Shown: one piece after another, positions 36,801 to 48,734 of the stretch
How the letters are laid out: each line of letters starts with the position of its first letter
Position numbering within the stretch: the first letter of the stretch is position 1
Assembly: GCF_004346685.1 (NCBI RefSeq)
Contig: NZ_SMCO01000014.1
Coordinates: forward strand, 1 to 64,000
Length of the DNA: 64,000 bases
Source of the DNA: Sulfurirhabdus autotrophica
GTDB lineage: Bacteria > Pseudomonadota > Gammaproteobacteria > Burkholderiales > SMCO01
Direction: 5' to 3'
Position numbers and translations under genes: made by a program
Notes under the pieces: model-generated
The model's input: the letters and a program-made list of their open reading frames with translations, nothing else
The model's database searches: none
What the model was told of the DNA's origin: nothing

Positions 36801-37971
36801 GATGCGAATTGTTGAAGATGACGCGTTCGGACGTATTGAACGTTTGCTTTTTGATAAAGTAGCAAATGGCGGTCCTAAGAAATTAGCTAAAGGTACGAAA
36901 GTTACTAAATCGTATCTTGCAGATATGAATCGTCATGATTGGTTTGATATTAGACTGGCTGATGAAACGGCAGCACGACAGCTTGAATCCCTGAAAGATA
37001 GTCTGGCTCAGAAGCGTGTTGATTTTGATCAGGCTTTTGAAGAAAAACGTAAAAAATTGACAAGTGGTGATGAACTTTCACCTGGTGTTCAAAAAATGGT
37101 CAAGGTGTATGTTGCTGTTAAACGTCGTCTACAGCCTGGCGATAAAATGGCTGGACGCCATGGTAATAAAGGTGTGGTTTCCAGGATAGTACCAGTAGAA
37201 GATATGCCCTACACAGATGGGGGTATTCCAATGGACATCGTATTGAATCCACTTGGCGTCCCTTCGCGAATGAACGTTGGTCAGATTCTTGAAACGCATC
37301 TGGGCTGGGCTGCAAAAGGACTGGGCAAAAAGATTGACGATATGTTGCAAGCAAAAGCTAAAGTTGACGATATCCGTGCATTCATAGATAAAATTTACAA
37401 TAGTACTGGTAAGCCAGAAGATATTGCTTCTTTGACTGATAATGAAATATTGGACTTGGCAGGCAATTTGAAAAAAGGTGTCCCTTTTGCAACGCCAGTA
37501 TTTGACGGTGCTAACGAAGAAGAAATTAAAGATATGCTTGAGTTGGCAGATCTGCCTAGATCTGGTCAGATACATCTGACTGATGGTCGAACCGGTGAAA
37601 AGTTTGACCGACCAGTTACTGTAGGCTATATGCATGTTCTGAAATTACACCATTTAGTTGACGATAAGATGCATGCGCGTTCAACTGGACCTTATAGTTT
37701 GGTTACCCAGCAGCCGTTGGGTGGTAAGGCGCAGTTTGGTGGTCAGCGTTTCGGTGAGATGGAAGTGTGGGCATTGGAAGCGTATGGAGCTGCATACACG
37801 CTTCAGGAGATGCTGACAGTGAAGTCAGACGACGTAAGCGGCCGTACTAAAGTTTATGAAAATATTGTCAAGGGTGAGCACAAGATTGATGCTGGTATGC
37901 CAGAATCTTTCAATGTGTTGGTGAAAGAAATTCGTTCGCTGGGAATTGATATTGATCTAGAGCGGTATTGA
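33898..37971 (+). CDS. rpoB: RNA polymerase beta subunit
   Basis: 1357 residues from ATG 33898, preceded by TTGGAGAAATT; the frame opens at 33850 but the family start is [14 protein letters not shown]. The rifampicin pocket ([30 protein letters not shown], residues about 514-543) carries the wild-type Asp, His, Arg and Ser residues. The catalytic-site segments [14 protein letters not shown] and [24 protein letters not shown] are intact. Length fits betaproteobacterial RpoB (about 1360). rpoC follows after 98 bp. Confidence 0.98.
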   Translation: MSYTFAEKKRIRKSFAKRASVLPVPFLLSTQLDSFASFLQADVPQNMRKNEGLQAAFTSIFPIVSHSGNAKLDYVSYTMGEPPFDMKECHQRGLTYAAPLRAKVRLTIMDKEASKPTVKEVKEQEVYMGEMPLMTHTGSFIINGTERVIVSQLHRSPGVFFEHDRGKTHSSGKLLFSARIIPYRGSWLDFEFDAKDFLYFRVDRRRKMPVTTLLKALNYSSEEILALFFVNDTFHILKKGIQFELVPDRLRGEIARFDIVSKDGTVIVPKDKRITVKHTREMEKAGIQKLAVPEEFLIGHVLSHNIVDKESGEIIANANDEITEEVLEKLREVGVTKIQTIYTNDLDQGTYISSTLRIDETLDQLAAQVAIYRMMRPGEPPTEDSVKALFTSLFFSEDRYDLSAVGRMKFNRRVGREELVGSGTLDNEDIIAVIKILVELRNGRGEIDDIDHLGNRRVRSVGELAENQFRSGLVRVERAVKERLSQAESENLMPHDLINAKPVSAAVKEFFGSSQLSQFMDQTNPLSEITHKRRVSALGPGGLTRERAGFEVRDVHPTHYGRVCPIETPEGPNIGLINSLALFSRTNEYGFLETPYRKVIDGKVTDQIDYLSAIEESKFVIAQANADLSKEGKFEQDIVSCRHKNEFALSSPDRIEYMDVAPSQIVSVAASLIPFLEHDDANRALMGSNMQRQAVPCLRAEKSLVGTGIERTAAVDSGTTVQALRGGVVDYVDAGRIVVRVHDEEALEGEVGVDIYTLIKYTRSNQNTNINQRPLVHVGDVLAKGDVIADGASTDMGELALGQNLLVAFMPWNGYNFEDSILISERVVADDRFTSIHIEELSVVARDTKLGPEEITRDISNLSERMLSRLDESGICYIGAEVEAGDVLVGKVTPKGETQLTPEEKLLRAIFGEKASDVKDTSLRVPSGMSGTVIDVQVFTREGIERDKRATQIIDDQLKQFKKDLADQMRIVEDDAFGRIERLLFDKVANGGPKKLAKGTKVTKSYLADMNRHDWFDIRLADETAARQLESLKDSLAQKRVDFDQAFEEKRKKLTSGDELSPGVQKMVKVYVAVKRRLQPGDKMAGRHGNKGVVSRIVPVEDMPYTDGGIPMDIVLNPLGVPSRMNVGQILETHLGWAAKGLGKKIDDMLQAKAKVDDIRAFIDKIYNSTGKPEDIASLTDNEILDLAGNLKKGVPFATPVFDGANEEEIKDMLELADLPRSGQIHLTDGRTGEKFDRPVTVGYMHVLKLHHLVDDKMHARSTGPYSLVTQQPLGGKAQFGGQRFGEMEVWALEAYGAAYTLQEMLTVKSDDVSGRTKVYENIVKGEHKIDAGMPESFNVLVKEIRSLGIDIDLERY

Positions 37972-37984
37972 AAACTGTGAGCTA

Positions 37985-38011
37985 GAAGCGTCTGAGTAAC
38001 CTCGACGCTTC
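37985..38011. promoter_or_regulatory. Hairpin in the rpoB-rpoC gap
   Basis: GAAGCGTC (37985-37992) and GACGCTTC (38004-38011) form a perfect 8-bp stem with an 11-base loop, 13 bp after the rpoB stop. There is no T-run, so read-through to rpoC is expected; an mRNA processing or stability role is possible. Confidence 0.45.
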
Positions 38012-38069
38012 GTTAATTAAGATCTAAACCCGTCATTCCAGTAAGACTGCCAAATATTAGGAGTCGCAA

Positions 38070-41000
38070 ATGAAAGCATTGCTCGATTTATTTAAACAGG
38101 TAACACAGGAAGAAGAATTTGATGCGATTAAAATCGGTCTGGCTTCTCCAGAAAAAATTCGTTCTTGGTCGTATGGCGAAGTAAAAAAACCTGAAACAAT
38201 CAATTACCGTACATTTAAGCCTGAACGCGATGGACTGTTTTGTGCAAAAATATTTGGACCTACTAAAGATTACGAATGCTTATGTGGTAAATACAAACGC
38301 TTAAAGCATCGTGGTGTAATTTGTGAAAAATGCGGTGTAGAAGTTACGCTTTCTAAAGTTCGTCGTGAGCGTATGGCTCATATTGAACTCGCAAGCCCGG
38401 TTGCACATATCTGGTTTTTAAAGTCACTGCCTTCCCGGTTGGGGATGGTTCTCGATATGACACTGCGCGATATTGAACGCGTATTGTATTTCGAGGGGTA
38501 TGTTGTTACAGATCCAGGTATGACCCCTTTAGCTCGCTGCCAGTTATTAACTGAAGATGATTATCTGGCAAAAGTTGAAGAGTATGGTGATGAATTTAAA
38601 GCGTTCATGGGTGCAGAAGGGGTTCGTGACCTACTGTCTTCTCTTGACTTGAATGCTGAAATTGAACGTTTGCGTCGCGAGCTGGATTCAACTGGTTCTG
38701 ATACAAAAATCAAAAAACTAGCAAAACGTCTAAAAGTTCTGGAAGGTTTCCAGAAGTCCGGTATTAAACCAGAGTGGATGATATTGCAGGTATTACCTGT
38801 ACTTCCGCCAGAGTTACGCCCACTTGTGCCATTGGATGGAGGTAGGTTTGCTACTTCAGACTTGAATGATTTGTATCGCCGTGTAATAAACAGAAATAAC
38901 CGGTTGAAGCGATTGCTGGAATTAAAAGCACCGGAAATTATTGTTCGAAATGAAAAGCGGATGCTTCAAGAATCGGTTGACTCCCTTCTGGACAACGGAC
39001 GCCGCGGTAAGGCTATGACTGGCGCGAATAAGCGTCCATTGAAATCTCTTGCCGATATGATTAAAGGTAAGGGCGGACGATTCCGTCAGAACCTTTTGGG
39101 TAAGCGAGTTGATTACTCAGGTCGTTCCGTTATTGTTGTTGGTCCGCAGTTGAAATTGCATCAATGTGGTCTGCCTAAGAAAATGGCGCTGGAATTGTTC
39201 AAGCCGTTCATTTTCCATAAATTGGAAGTAATGGGTCTTGCAACAACGATTAAAGCGGCAAAGCGCATGGTAGAAGACGAAATCCCCGAAGTTTGGGATA
39301 TTCTTGAAGATGTGATTCGTGAACATCCAATTTTGCTGAATCGCGCGCCAACACTACATCGTTTAGGTATTCAGGCTTTCGAACCGATGTTGATTGAAGG
39401 TAAGGCTATTCAATTGCACCCATTGGTATGTGCGGCGTTTAACGCCGACTTTGACGGTGACCAAATGGCTGTTCATGTGCCTCTGTCGCTAGAAGCGCAA
39501 ATGGAAGCCAGAACATTGATGTTGGCAAGCAATAACGTCATGTCACCTGCTAACGGTGAACCAATCATTGTGCCGTCTCAAGATATCGTGCTTGGATTGT
39601 ATTATACAACTCGCGAAAAAATTAACGCAAAGGGCGAAGGGACACGCTTCGCCAATGTAGATGAAGTTTCACGTGCGTATGAATCACGGCAAGTTGAATT
39701 GCATGCAAAGATTATGGTGAGGATCAAGGAAATTGAAGTTTCTAAGGATGGGGAACATATTGAAAAAATCAATCGATATGAAACAACCGTTGGAAGAGCG
39801 CTTCTTTCAGAAATCCTGCCACCAGGATTGCCTTTTTCCTTTATTGATAAGTCCCTGAAGAAAAAAGAAATTTCCAAGCTTATCAATGCCAGTTTCCGTC
39901 GTTGTGGATTGCGTGAGACAGTTATCTTTGCAGATAAGTTAATGTACATGGGCTTTACGCTTGCAACACGTGCAGGTATATCCATTGCCGTAAATGACAT
40001 GCTGGTTCCAACGCAAAAATCATCCTTGATTGCAGCTGCTGAGGCTGAAGTGAAGGAAATTGAAGCGCAATACACATCCGGTTTGGTGACTCAGGGTGAG
40101 CGCTACAACAAAGTTGTCGATATCTGGGGCCGTGCAGGTGATATGGTTGCAAAGGCAATGATGACTCAGCTAGGTTCTGAAAGCGTCGTTGATCGTGATG
40201 GAAAGACAGTGAGTCAGGAATCCTTTAATTCCATCTATATGATGGCGGATTCTGGAGCGCGTGGTTCTGCTGCACAAATTAGGCAGTTGGCAGGTATGAG
40301 GGGATTGATGGCTAAGCCAGATGGCTCAATTATCGAAACGCCGATTACAGCAAACTTCCGTGAAGGTTTGAATGTGCTTCAGTATTTTATTTCGACACAC
40401 GGTGCACGTAAAGGACTGGCTGATACCGCATTGAAAACGGCTAATTCAGGCTATCTGACTCGTCGTTTGGTTGATGTAACGCAAGACTTGGTAGTGACAG
40501 TACATGATTGTGGTACCAAAGAAGGCATGTATGTAAAAGCCTTGGTTGAAGGCGGTGAGGTTGTTGAGCCTTTACGCGAACGTATATTAGGTCGGGTGGT
40601 TGCTGCAGACGTTATTAATCCAGATACAGCGGAAACGGTATACGAAGCAGGAACACTGCTGGATGAAGATAAAGTTGATCATATTGAAGCGCTAAGTATT
40701 GATGAAGTAAAAGTACGCACACCATTAAGTTGTGATACGCGTTTTGGTTTGTGCGCTCAATGTTATGGGCGAGATTTAGGTCGTGGGCAACCTGTCAATG
40801 TGGGCGAAGCTGTTGGCGTTATTGCAGCGCAATCAATTGGTGAGCCAGGTACTCAGTTGACTATGCGTACCTTCCATATTGGTGGTGCTGCATCTCGAGC
40901 CGCAGTAGCTAGCCAGATAGACAGTAAGTCTAATGGTGCAGTAAGGTTCCTGACAGGCTTACGTTATGTTACCAATCCTAAGGGCGAAAAAATTGTTATT

Positions 41001-42272
41001 TCCCGTAGCGGTGAATTAATAATTCAGGATGAAAAAGGTAAAGAACGTGAGCGTCATAAAGTGCCTTACGGTGCCACGCTGATAGTAACAGATGGCGATG
41101 TGGTGAAGGCAGGTAAGGTATTCGCTACTTGGGATCCACATACTCGTCCTATTATCACTGAATATGCGGGTAAGGTGCGATTTGAAAACGTTGAAGAAGG
41201 TGTTACGGTTGCCAAGCAAATTGACGATGTAACAGGTTTGTCTACACTGGTAGTAATCGATCCAAAACGCAGGAGTGCAGCGCAAGCTAAAGGTTTGCGT
41301 CCGCAAGTTAAATTGCTTGATGAGCAGGGTAATGAAGTTAAACTGGCTGATACAGACACGCCTGTCAACATTACATTCCATGTAGGATCTATTATTACAG
41401 TTAAAGATGGTCTGCAGGTGAGTGTGGGTGATGTACTGGCCAGAATACCGCAAGAAACCTCTAAGACTCGCGATATTACCGGTGGTCTTCCGCGTGTAGC
41501 AGAGTTGTTTGAAGCACGTTCACCCAAAGATGCAGGTCTTCTGGCAGAAGTAACAGGAACAGTTTCATTTGGAAAAGATACTAAGGGTAAGCAGCGGTTA
41601 GTTATCACTGATTTGGATGGCATGGCAAATGAGTACCTTATCCCAAAAGAAAAGCACGTTACTGCACACGATGGTCAGGTTGTGAACAGAGGTGAGAGTA
41701 TTGTTGATGGGCCAGCAGATCCACACGATATTTTGCGCTTGCTGGGAGTGGAAGCGCTTGCACGTTATATCACGGATGAAGTGCAGGATGTTTACCGGTT
41801 GCAAGGCGTTAAAATTAACGACAAACACATTGAAGTGATTGTGCGTCAAATGTTGCGTCGTGTAGCGGTTGTTGATCCAGGCGAAACACGTTTTATTCCA
41901 GGCGAGCAAGTTGAGCGAGCTGACCTGTTGGAAGAAAATGAAAAGATGGCAGTTGAGAATAAGCAACCAGCGACGTTCGATTATATGCTGCTGGGTATTA
42001 CCAAGGCATCCTTGTCAACAGATTCGTTTATTTCCGCAGCATCTTTCCAGGAAACAACACGTGTACTGACAGAAGCAGCAATTATGGGTAAAAAAGACGA
42101 TTTGCGTGGCCTGAAAGAGAACGTAATCGTTGGTCGTCTGATTCCTGCGGGTACTGGACTGGCTTATCATACTGCCAGACGCAAGCAGCGCTTGGGAGTT
42201 GATATGGCTGCAGACCGTGATTTAAGGCAAGAAGGGGGGGCTGAAACCCAGAGTGATGAGCAAGTTGCTTGA
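38070..42272 (+). CDS. rpoC: RNA polymerase beta' subunit
   Basis: 1400 residues. The N-terminal zinc finger is [23 protein letters not shown] (near residues 70-92). The active-site Asp triplet binding Mg2+ is in [14 protein letters not shown] (near 460). The bridge-helix region [20 protein letters not shown] and the second zinc site ([16 protein letters not shown]) are present, and the C-terminus is full length. AGGAG lies before the ATG. A strong promoter for the next operon overlaps its stop codon. Confidence 0.98.
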   Translation: MKALLDLFKQVTQEEEFDAIKIGLASPEKIRSWSYGEVKKPETINYRTFKPERDGLFCAKIFGPTKDYECLCGKYKRLKHRGVICEKCGVEVTLSKVRRERMAHIELASPVAHIWFLKSLPSRLGMVLDMTLRDIERVLYFEGYVVTDPGMTPLARCQLLTEDDYLAKVEEYGDEFKAFMGAEGVRDLLSSLDLNAEIERLRRELDSTGSDTKIKKLAKRLKVLEGFQKSGIKPEWMILQVLPVLPPELRPLVPLDGGRFATSDLNDLYRRVINRNNRLKRLLELKAPEIIVRNEKRMLQESVDSLLDNGRRGKAMTGANKRPLKSLADMIKGKGGRFRQNLLGKRVDYSGRSVIVVGPQLKLHQCGLPKKMALELFKPFIFHKLEVMGLATTIKAAKRMVEDEIPEVWDILEDVIREHPILLNRAPTLHRLGIQAFEPMLIEGKAIQLHPLVCAAFNADFDGDQMAVHVPLSLEAQMEARTLMLASNNVMSPANGEPIIVPSQDIVLGLYYTTREKINAKGEGTRFANVDEVSRAYESRQVELHAKIMVRIKEIEVSKDGEHIEKINRYETTVGRALLSEILPPGLPFSFIDKSLKKKEISKLINASFRRCGLRETVIFADKLMYMGFTLATRAGISIAVNDMLVPTQKSSLIAAAEAEVKEIEAQYTSGLVTQGERYNKVVDIWGRAGDMVAKAMMTQLGSESVVDRDGKTVSQESFNSIYMMADSGARGSAAQIRQLAGMRGLMAKPDGSIIETPITANFREGLNVLQYFISTHGARKGLADTALKTANSGYLTRRLVDVTQDLVVTVHDCGTKEGMYVKALVEGGEVVEPLRERILGRVVAADVINPDTAETVYEAGTLLDEDKVDHIEALSIDEVKVRTPLSCDTRFGLCAQCYGRDLGRGQPVNVGEAVGVIAAQSIGEPGTQLTMRTFHIGGAASRAAVASQIDSKSNGAVRFLTGLRYVTNPKGEKIVISRSGELIIQDEKGKERERHKVPYGATLIVTDGDVVKAGKVFATWDPHTRPIITEYAGKVRFENVEEGVTVAKQIDDVTGLSTLVVIDPKRRSAAQAKGLRPQVKLLDEQGNEVKLADTDTPVNITFHVGSIITVKDGLQVSVGDVLARIPQETSKTRDITGGLPRVAELFEARSPKDAGLLAEVTGTVSFGKDTKGKQRLVITDLDGMANEYLIPKEKHVTAHDGQVVNRGESIVDGPADPHDILRLLGVEALARYITDEVQDVYRLQGVKINDKHIEVIVRQMLRRVAVVDPGETRFIPGEQVERADLLEENEKMAVENKQPATFDYMLLGITKASLSTDSFISAASFQETTRVLTEAAIMGKKDDLRGLKENVIVGRLIPAGTGLAYHTARRKQRLGVDMAADRDLRQEGGAETQSDEQVA

Positions 42273-42297
42273 CAATCTGAATAAAAGCCAATAGAAT
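42269..42297 (+). promoter_or_regulatory. Promoter of the str operon (rpsL-rpsG-fusA-tuf)
   Basis: A perfect TTGACA (42269-42274), 17-base spacer and TAGAAT (42292-42297). The -35 box contains the rpoC stop codon (TGA 42270-42272). The start would be near 42304, about 105 bases ahead of rpsL. Confidence 0.85.
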
Positions 42298-42361
42298 CCA
42301 CAGTCTTTTTAGCCGATTCCATAGTTTTGTTATGTGGTACGGCTTGCAGAGATTTAATTAA

Positions 42362-42384
42362 GGGGCGGCTTTAGAGCCGTCCCC
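42362..42384 (+). promoter_or_regulatory. GC-rich hairpin in the rpsL leader
   Basis: GGGGCGGCT and AGCCGTCCCC pair with one bulged base around a short loop, followed by ATCATTTTCAGG. It lies between the str promoter and the rpsL ribosome-binding site, so it is either a weak attenuator or part of a regulated leader. Confidence 0.5.
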
Positions 42385-42407
42385 ATCATTTTCAGGAATG
42401 AATGCTA

Positions 42408-42785
42408 ATGCCAACAATTAATCAGTTAGTGCGTAAGCCACGCATAGCAAAACCAGCAAAAAGTAAAGTGCCAGCGCTGGAAAGTTGCCCTCAAAAACGG
42501 GGAGTATGTACGCGTGTCTATACAACTACACCAAAGAAACCAAACTCTGCGTTACGTAAGGTTGCGCGTGTTAGGTTGACCAATGGTTTTGAAGTAAGTA
42601 GTTATATTGGTGGTGAAGGCCACAACCTTCAGGAACACTCGGTGGTATTAATACGGGGTGGTCGTGTAAAGGATTTGCCGGGTGTTCGTTATCATACGGT
42701 GCGTGGAAGTTTGGATACGGCTGGTGTTAAAGACCGTAAGCAAAGTCGTTCTAAGTACGGTGCTAAACGCCCGAAATCAGCTTAA
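42408..42785 (+). CDS. rpsL: 30S ribosomal protein S12
   Basis: 125 residues from ATG 42408 ([12 protein letters not shown], the family start); an ATG at 42402 would add two residues. Lys43 in [11 protein letters not shown] and Lys88 in GGRVKDLPG are wild type, so no streptomycin-resistance substitution is present. Asp89, the usual methylthiolation site, is also there. S12 lies at the decoding centre. Confidence 0.97.
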   Translation: MPTINQLVRKPRIAKPAKSKVPALESCPQKRGVCTRVYTTTPKKPNSALRKVARVRLTNGFEVSSYIGGEGHNLQEHSVVLIRGGRVKDLPGVRYHTVRGSLDTAGVKDRKQSRSKYGAKRPKSA

Positions 42786-42799
42786 TTGAATTGAGGTAG

Positions 42800-43273
<474 letters not shown>

Positions 43274-43293
43274 ATAGTTTCTTGTTTAATTTT

Positions 43294-43330
43294 GCCGCGA
43301 GATGGGGTGTAATTCACCTGTCTTAGCGGC
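43294..43330. promoter_or_regulatory. Branched stem-loop in the rpsG-fusA gap
   Basis: GCCGC (43294-43298) pairs with GCGGC (43326-43330); inside, AGA/TCT and GGTG/CACC pair around the loop TAATT. It fills the middle of the 80-bp gap. In E. coli the S7 repressor site is between rpsL and rpsG, so this is not the same site; a regulatory or processing role is inferred. Confidence 0.45.
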
Positions 43331-43353
43331 TATTTGACTTATTAAGGCTTACC

Positions 43354-45444
43354 GTGGCACGCAAAACACCTATCGAACGTTATCGTAATATTGGCATCAG
43401 TGCGCACATTGATGCGGGCAAAACCACAACGACAGAACGAATCTTGTTCTATACAGGCGTATCGCACAAGATTGGTGAAGTGCATGATGGTGCTGCCACG
43501 ATGGACTGGATGGAGCAGGAGCAAGAACGGGGTATTACCATTACTTCTGCTGCTACTACCTGTTTCTGGAAGGGGATGGATGGCAATTTCCCGGAACATC
43601 ATATTAATATTATTGATACACCAGGGCACGTAGACTTTACCATTGAGGTAGAGCGTTCTATGCGTGTATTGGATGGTGCATGCATGGTTTATTGTGCTGT
43701 AGGTGGTGTTCAGCCTCAGTCGGAAACTGTGTGGCGTCAGGCAAATAAATATCGTGTGCCACGTTTGGCTTTTGTGAATAAGATGGATCGTTCTGGGGCA
43801 AACTTTTTTAAAGTTTATGATCAGATGCGTGTTCGTCTAAAAGCAAATCCAGTGCCAATTCAGATTCCAATTGGTGCTGAAGATCAGTTCAAGGGTGTGG
43901 TAGATCTGATCAAAATGAAGGCGATTTTCTGGGATGAAGCATCTCAGGGAATGAAGTTTGAATTAAGAGATATTCCTGCTGAATTGCAAGAGTTGGCGCA
44001 GGAATGGCGTGAAAAAATGATTGAAAGTGCGGCTGAAGCATCTGAAGATCTGATGAATAAATACCTTGAAGTAGGGGATTTGTCGGTTGAAGAGATTAAG
44101 CTTGGTTTGCGTACACGTACTATTGCCAGCGAAATTGTTCCAATGCTTTGCGGATCAGCCTTTAAGAATAAGGGTGTTCAGGCAATGTTGGATGCGGTCA
44201 TTGAATACATGCCAGCACCTACTGATATTGCGGCAGTTAAGGGTGAGTTGGAAAATGGTGAAATTTCTGAGCGTAATGCAAATGACACCGATCCATTCTC
44301 TGCGTTAGCATTCAAAATTATGACCGATCCATTTGTGGGTCAGTTAATTTTCTTCCGTGTTTATTCCGGTATCGTGAAATCTGGTGATACGATTTACAAT
44401 CCTATCAAGGGCAAAAAAGAACGTCTTGGTCGTATATTGCAGATGCACGCAAACCAGCGCGAGGAAATTAAAGAGGTACATGCGGGTGATATCGCTGCTG
44501 CAGTAGGTTTAAAAGAAGCAACAACAGGCGATACTTTATGTGATCCGGCCAAAATTATTACGCTAGAACGCATGATTTTCCCTGAACCGGTTATTCACGT
44601 GGCAGTAGAGCCGAAAACCAAAGCTGACCAGGAAAAAATGGGAATTGCTTTGAACAGGTTGGCTCAGGAAGACCCTTCATTCCGTGTACGTACAGATGAG
44701 GAATCTGGTCAGACAATTATTTCCGGAATGGGTGAGTTGCACCTTGAGATTCTGGTTGATCGTATGCGTCGTGAATTTGGTGTTGAAGCCAACGTTGGTG
44801 CGCCACAAGTAGCATATCGTGAAGCAATTAGAAAGCCTGTTGAAGTCGAAGGTAAATTTGTTAAGCAATCTGGTGGTAAGGGGCAGTATGGTCATGTATG
44901 GCTCAAAATGGAGCCAAACGAAGCGGGTAAGGGCTTTGAATTCATCGATATGATCAAAGGTGGTACAGTTCCTCGCGAATTTATTCCTGCTGTTGAAAAA
45001 GGGTTGCGTGAAACGTTACCTAATGGTGTGCTAGCAGGGTATCCAGTTGTCGATGTGAAGGTTACATTATTCGATGGTTCTTATCATGATGTTGACTCGA
45101 ATGAAAACGCTTTTAAAATGGCTGCTTCCATCGGATTTAAAGATGGTATGCGTAAAGCGAGTCCTGTGCTGCTCGAGCCTATGATGGCAGTTGAAGTTGA
45201 AACTCCTGAAGATTATATGGGTGATGTGATGGGTGATTTGAGTTCCCGTCGAGGCATGATTCAAGGTATGGATGATACCCCTTCAGGTAAGGTAGTGAAG
45301 GCAGAAGTGCCGCTTGCGGAAATGTTTGGCTATTCAACTTCATTGCGTTCAGCAACTCAGGGTCGCGCAACCTACTCGATGGAATTTAAACATTATGCTG
45401 AAGCGCCTAAGAACGTTGCTGAAGCAATTATGAACAAGAAATAA
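43354..45444 (+). CDS. fusA: Elongation factor G
   Basis: 696 residues from a GTG start ([25 protein letters not shown]). GTPase motifs: G1 AHIDAGKTT (near 17-25), G2 [12 protein letters not shown]3 DTPGHVDF and G4 [10 protein letters not shown]. The domain IV tip ([15 protein letters not shown]) and the C-terminal elbow ([26 protein letters not shown]) are intact. EF-G drives translocation. Asn and Asp here mostly take T-ending codons, unlike the tuf gene that follows 26 bp later. Confidence 0.98.
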   Translation: MARKTPIERYRNIGISAHIDAGKTTTTERILFYTGVSHKIGEVHDGAATMDWMEQEQERGITITSAATTCFWKGMDGNFPEHHINIIDTPGHVDFTIEVERSMRVLDGACMVYCAVGGVQPQSETVWRQANKYRVPRLAFVNKMDRSGANFFKVYDQMRVRLKANPVPIQIPIGAEDQFKGVVDLIKMKAIFWDEASQGMKFELRDIPAELQELAQEWREKMIESAAEASEDLMNKYLEVGDLSVEEIKLGLRTRTIASEIVPMLCGSAFKNKGVQAMLDAVIEYMPAPTDIAAVKGELENGEISERNANDTDPFSALAFKIMTDPFVGQLIFFRVYSGIVKSGDTIYNPIKGKKERLGRILQMHANQREEIKEVHAGDIAAAVGLKEATTGDTLCDPAKIITLERMIFPEPVIHVAVEPKTKADQEKMGIALNRLAQEDPSFRVRTDEESGQTIISGMGELHLEILVDRMRREFGVEANVGAPQVAYREAIRKPVEVEGKFVKQSGGKGQYGHVWLKMEPNEAGKGFEFIDMIKGGTVPREFIPAVEKGLRETLPNGVLAGYPVVDVKVTLFDGSYHDVDSNENAFKMAASIGFKDGMRKASPVLLEPMMAVEVETPEDYMGDVMGDLSSRRGMIQGMDDTPSGKVVKAEVPLAEMFGYSTSLRSATQGRATYSMEFKHYAEAPKNVAEAIMNKK

Positions 45445-45456
45445 CAGGTAAATTAA

Positions 45457-46662
45457 GAGGAAAAATCATCATGGCAAAAGGCAAGTTTGAGCGGACAAAA
45501 CCGCACGTAAACGTGGGAACAATTGGTCACGTAGATCATGGTAAGACCACCCTGACAGCGGCGATCAGCACGATTCTGTCAAAGAAATTTGGTGGCGATG
45601 CAAAAGGTTACGACCAGATTGACTCCGCACCGGAAGAAAAAGCACGTGGAATTACCATCAACACCTCCCACGTAGAATATGAAACAGAAAAGCGTCACTA
45701 CGCACACGTAGATTGCCCGGGGCATGCTGACTACATCAAAAACATGATCACCGGTGCAGCGCAGATGGACGGCGCGATTCTGGTGGTATCTGCAGCAGAC
45801 GGCCCAATGCCCCAGACCCGTGAGCACATTCTGTTGGCGCGTCAGGTTGGCGTACCTTACATCATCGTATACATGAACAAAGCAGACATGGTAGATGATC
45901 CGGAATTGCTGGAACTGGTAGAAATGGAAATTCGCGAGTTGCTATCCAAGTATGACTTCCCGGGTGATGACACCCCGGTAGTAACAGGATCAGCACTGAA
46001 AGCGCTGGAAGGTGACCAGTCAGAAATCGGTGAGCCCTCCATCTTCAGATTGGCAGAAGCACTGGACAGCTACATCCCGGAACCGGAACGTGCCGTAGAC
46101 GGCGCATTCCTGATGCCTGTAGAAGATGTATTCTCCATCTCAGGTCGTGGAACAGTAGTAACCGGCCGTATTGAGCGAGGCATCATCAAGGTCGGTGAAG
46201 AAGTAGAGATTGTTGGAATTAAAGCCACTGTCAAAACCACCTGTACCGGCGTAGAAATGTTCCGCAAACTGCTGGATCAAGGTCAGGCAGGCGACAACGT
46301 AGGTGTATTGCTGCGTGGAACCAAGCGTGAAGATGTAGAGCGTGGCCAGGTTCTGGCAAAGCCAGGATCAATCACCCCGCACACCAAATTCACTGCAGAA
46401 ATCTACGTGTTGGGTAAAGATGAAGGTGGTCGTCACACCCCATTCTTCAATGGTTATCGTCCGCAGTTCTTTTTCCGTACCACAGACGTAACCGGATCAG
46501 TCGAATTGCCAGCAGGAACAGAAATGGTAATGCCGGGTGACAATGTATCCGTCACCGTCGCATTAATCGCGCCAGTAGCGATGGAAGAAGGACTGCGTTT
46601 CGCGATTCGCGAAGGTGGTCGTACCGTTGGTGCCGGTGTTGTTGCTAAAGTAATCGAGTAAA
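45457..46662 (+). repeat. 1206-bp direct repeat, copy 2 (tuf)
   Basis: Second copy of the sequence at 28756-29961, same orientation, 16.7 kb away. The match begins with the ribosome-binding segment GAGGAAAAATCATC and ends one base after the stop. Confidence 0.9.
45471..46661 (+). CDS. tuf: Elongation factor Tu, copy 2
   Basis: 396 residues, identical to copy 1 at 28770-29960 and with the same GTP-binding motifs. It is the fourth gene of the str operon after fusA, the place of tufA in E. coli. A hairpin follows the stop, then rpsJ. The composition of the gene stands out against fusA and rpsJ on either side. Confidence 0.98.
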   Translation: MAKGKFERTKPHVNVGTIGHVDHGKTTLTAAISTILSKKFGGDAKGYDQIDSAPEEKARGITINTSHVEYETEKRHYAHVDCPGHADYIKNMITGAAQMDGAILVVSAADGPMPQTREHILLARQVGVPYIIVYMNKADMVDDPELLELVEMEIRELLSKYDFPGDDTPVVTGSALKALEGDQSEIGEPSIFRLAEALDSYIPEPERAVDGAFLMPVEDVFSISGRGTVVTGRIERGIIKVGEEVEIVGIKATVKTTCTGVEMFRKLLDQGQAGDNVGVLLRGTKREDVERGQVLAKPGSITPHTKFTAEIYVLGKDEGGRHTPFFNGYRPQFFFRTTDVTGSVELPAGTEMVMPGDNVSVTVALIAPVAMEEGLRFAIREGGRTVGAGVVAKVIE

Positions 46663-46677
46663 TTATATTATTAATAT

Positions 46678-46700
46678 GCGGAGGGTATTTTATCCTCCGC
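46678..46700 (+). terminator. Hairpin between tuf copy 2 and rpsJ
   Basis: GCGGAGG (46678-46684) and CCTCCGC (46694-46700) form a perfect 7-bp stem, extendable by one G-T pair, followed by TTCGCTCTTT. It ends 19 bp before the rpsJ ATG, so it is a candidate partial terminator or leader element separating str from rpsJ. Confidence 0.55.
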
Positions 46701-46719
46701 TTCGCTCTTTGGAAAAATA

Positions 46720-47028
46720 ATGCAAAGTCAAAAAATTCGTATCCGTCTGAAGGCATTTGATTATCGTTTGATTGATCAGTCTGCTTTGGAAATAGTTGAA
46801 ACTGCCAAGCGTACTGGAGCTGTGGTTAAAGGGCCTATCCCGATGCCAACGCGTATTGAACGTTTTGATATTTTGCGCTCACCTCACGTAAATAAATCCT
46901 CACGTGATCAGTTTGAGATTCGCACGCATTTGCGTATGTTGGACATTATTGATCCAACAGATAAGACTGTTGATGCGTTGATGAAGCTTGATCTGCCAGC
47001 CGGTGTGGATGTAGAAATCAAACTGTAA
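46720..47028 (+). CDS. rpsJ: 30S ribosomal protein S10 / NusE
   Basis: 102 residues; family start [33 protein letters not shown] and the block [22 protein letters not shown] are intact. S10 is part of the 30S head and, as NusE, of antitermination complexes, and binds the NusG KOW domain. It lies 58 bp after tuf and is separated from rplC by a 122-bp gap holding a strong promoter. Confidence 0.97.
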   Translation: MQSQKIRIRLKAFDYRLIDQSALEIVETAKRTGAVVKGPIPMPTRIERFDILRSPHVNKSSRDQFEIRTHLRMLDIIDPTDKTVDALMKLDLPAGVDVEIKL

Positions 47029-47039
47029 TTTAGTGTTAT

Positions 47040-47068
47040 TTGCGATAACTGATAAAGCTATGTATAAT
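47040..47068 (+). promoter_or_regulatory. Promoter between rpsJ and rplC
   Basis: TTGCGA (47040-47045), 17-base spacer and a perfect TATAAT (47063-47068). The start would be near 47075, leaving a 75-base leader with a hairpin TTCACA/TGTGAA (around 47079-47095). It can drive rplC and the downstream S10-cluster genes apart from rpsJ. Confidence 0.75.
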
Positions 47069-47150
47069 GCACGGCTTTTCACAGTTATTGTGAAATATAG
47101 AACTTAATAAGTCGGTCAATTGTAATCGGCGCCTTTAAAAGGGAATAATT

Positions 47151-47795
47151 ATGTCGTTAGGACTTGTCGGTCGAAAGATTGGCATGACTCGAGTATTTAC
47201 AGATGATGGTACTTCCATTCCTGTAACAGTGCTCGACATGTCAAATAATCGCGTAACACAAATTAAAACATCTGAAAATGATGGTTATTCGGCTGTACAG
47301 TTGGCTTTTGGTAGCCGGCGTGTAAGTCGTGTAGCAAAACCTCAGGCTGGTCATTTTGCGAAAGCAGGTGTAGAAGCTGGTCGTGGTTTAAAAGAATTCC
47401 GTCTGAATGCAAAAGACGTAGGCGAATTGCAGGCTGGAAGTGTTGTAAGCGTCGATGTTTTTCAAGTTGGTCAAATAGTTGATGTAACAGGGACGACCCA
47501 GGGTAAGGGTTTTACTGGTGCAATTAAACGTCACCATTTTAGTTCTAACCGTGCAAGTCACGGTAACTCCGTATCGCATAATTCCGCAGGTTCAATTGGA
47601 CAGGCGCAAGATCCTGGCCGTGTTTTTCCAGGCAAGCGTATGGCGGGCCATTACGGAAATGTTCAGCGTACAGTGCAAAATTTGGAAATTGTGCGTATTG
47701 ATACTGAGCGCCAATTGCTGCTGATTAAAGGTGCTATCCCAGGTTCTAAGGGTGGTGATGTGATTGTACGCCCTGGTATCAAGGTAGGTGCATAA
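47151..47795 (+). CDS. rplC: 50S ribosomal protein L3
   Basis: 214 residues. [24 protein letters not shown] opens it; the loop that reaches the peptidyl-transferase centre contains [33 protein letters not shown], including the Gln that is methylated in E. coli. AAAGGGAAT precedes the ATG. It overlaps rplD by one base. Confidence 0.97.
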   Translation: MSLGLVGRKIGMTRVFTDDGTSIPVTVLDMSNNRVTQIKTSENDGYSAVQLAFGSRRVSRVAKPQAGHFAKAGVEAGRGLKEFRLNAKDVGELQAGSVVSVDVFQVGQIVDVTGTTQGKGFTGAIKRHHFSSNRASHGNSVSHNSAGSIGQAQDPGRVFPGKRMAGHYGNVQRTVQNLEIVRIDTERQLLLIKGAIPGSKGGDVIVRPGIKVGA

Positions 47796-48415
47796 TGGAT
47801 CTAAAGCTTATAAATGATAAAGGTGAGTCAACCGCAACAGTAGCAACTTCTGATGAGTTGTTTGCGCGTGAATATAACGAAGCGCTGATTCATCAAGTAG
47901 TAGTCGCGTATCAAGCAAACGCGCGCAGTGGAAACCGAGCGCAGAAGGGTCGGTCTGAAGTTGCAAAAAGCACGCGTAAGCCTTGGCGTCAAAAGGGAAC
48001 GGGTCGTGCAAGGGCGGGTATGGCTTCTAGCCCATTGTGGAGAGGGGGTGGTAAAACTTTCCCAAGTAGCCCGGATGAGAATTTCAGTCATAAAGTAAAC
48101 CGTAAAATGTACCGTGCTGGTGTGGCTTCAATACTGTCTCAGTTAGCCCGTGAAGGACGTTTGTCAGTAGTTGAAGACTTTAAGGTTGATTTGCCAAAGA
48201 CAAAATTGCTAGAGAAGAAAATCAAAGGCATGGGGATGGATGATGTGATGATCATCACGGACACTTTTGATGAAAATCTTTACTTGTCTTCACGAAATCT
48301 ACACAACGTTCTAATCGTTGAAGCAAAGCATGCTGATCCTGTAAGTTTGGTGCGCTTTAGTAACGTTATTGTGACGCGTAATGCAGTGAAGTTGATTGAG
48401 GAGATTTTGCTATGA
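47795..48415 (+). CDS. rplD: 50S ribosomal protein L4
   Basis: 206 residues. The long extension into the exit tunnel is [33 protein letters not shown]. In E. coli L4 represses the S10 operon by acting on the leader ahead of rpsJ; here a leader-like gap lies ahead of rplC instead. The stop overlaps rplW (ATGA). Confidence 0.96.
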   Translation: MDLKLINDKGESTATVATSDELFAREYNEALIHQVVVAYQANARSGNRAQKGRSEVAKSTRKPWRQKGTGRARAGMASSPLWRGGGKTFPSSPDENFSHKVNRKMYRAGVASILSQLAREGRLSVVEDFKVDLPKTKLLEKKIKGMGMDDVMIITDTFDENLYLSSRNLHNVLIVEAKHADPVSLVRFSNVIVTRNAVKLIEEILL

Positions 48416-48723
48416 ATTCCGTTCAGGTGACTCAAGAGCGTTTGATGCAAGTGTTGCTTGCTCCGCAAATCTCTGAAAAAGCAACTTATATTGCTGATAA
48501 GAACGAACAGGTTATATTTCGTGTTGTCCCAGATGCAACTAAGCCTGAAATCAAGGCGGCTGTTGAACTGCTGTTCAAGGTTGAAGTAGACAATGTTCAG
48601 GTTGCGAATGTTAAGGGTAAATCCAAACGCGCGGGTAAGTTTATAGGCAAGCGTAAAGACTGGAAAAAGGCTTACGTATGTCTTAAGCCTGGCCAGGAAA
48701 TCAGCTTTGTAGCTGGCGAGTAG
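48412..48723 (+). CDS. rplW: 50S ribosomal protein L23
   Basis: 103 residues. Family block [25 protein letters not shown] and the exit-site loop [15 protein letters not shown]-like segment are present. L23 sits at the tunnel exit and docks trigger factor and SRP. Start overlaps the rplD stop. Confidence 0.96.
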   Translation: MNSVQVTQERLMQVLLAPQISEKATYIADKNEQVIFRVVPDATKPEIKAAVELLFKVEVDNVQVANVKGKSKRAGKFIGKRKDWKKAYVCLKPGQEISFVAGE

Positions 48724-48734
48724 GGGATAAAAAT

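Noticed and set aside
37118-37635. Long antisense frames inside rpoB and similar ones in rpoC (41016-41966)
   Set aside because: Opposite-strand shadows without start signals; the sense strand is a full-length conserved gene.
33898-42785. Rifampicin or streptomycin resistance changes in rpoB or rpsL
   Set aside because: The rifampicin-pocket residues and S12 Lys43 and Lys88 are wild type; Thr in place of Asn in the rpoB segment is a natural variation and not a known resistance change as far as I can tell.
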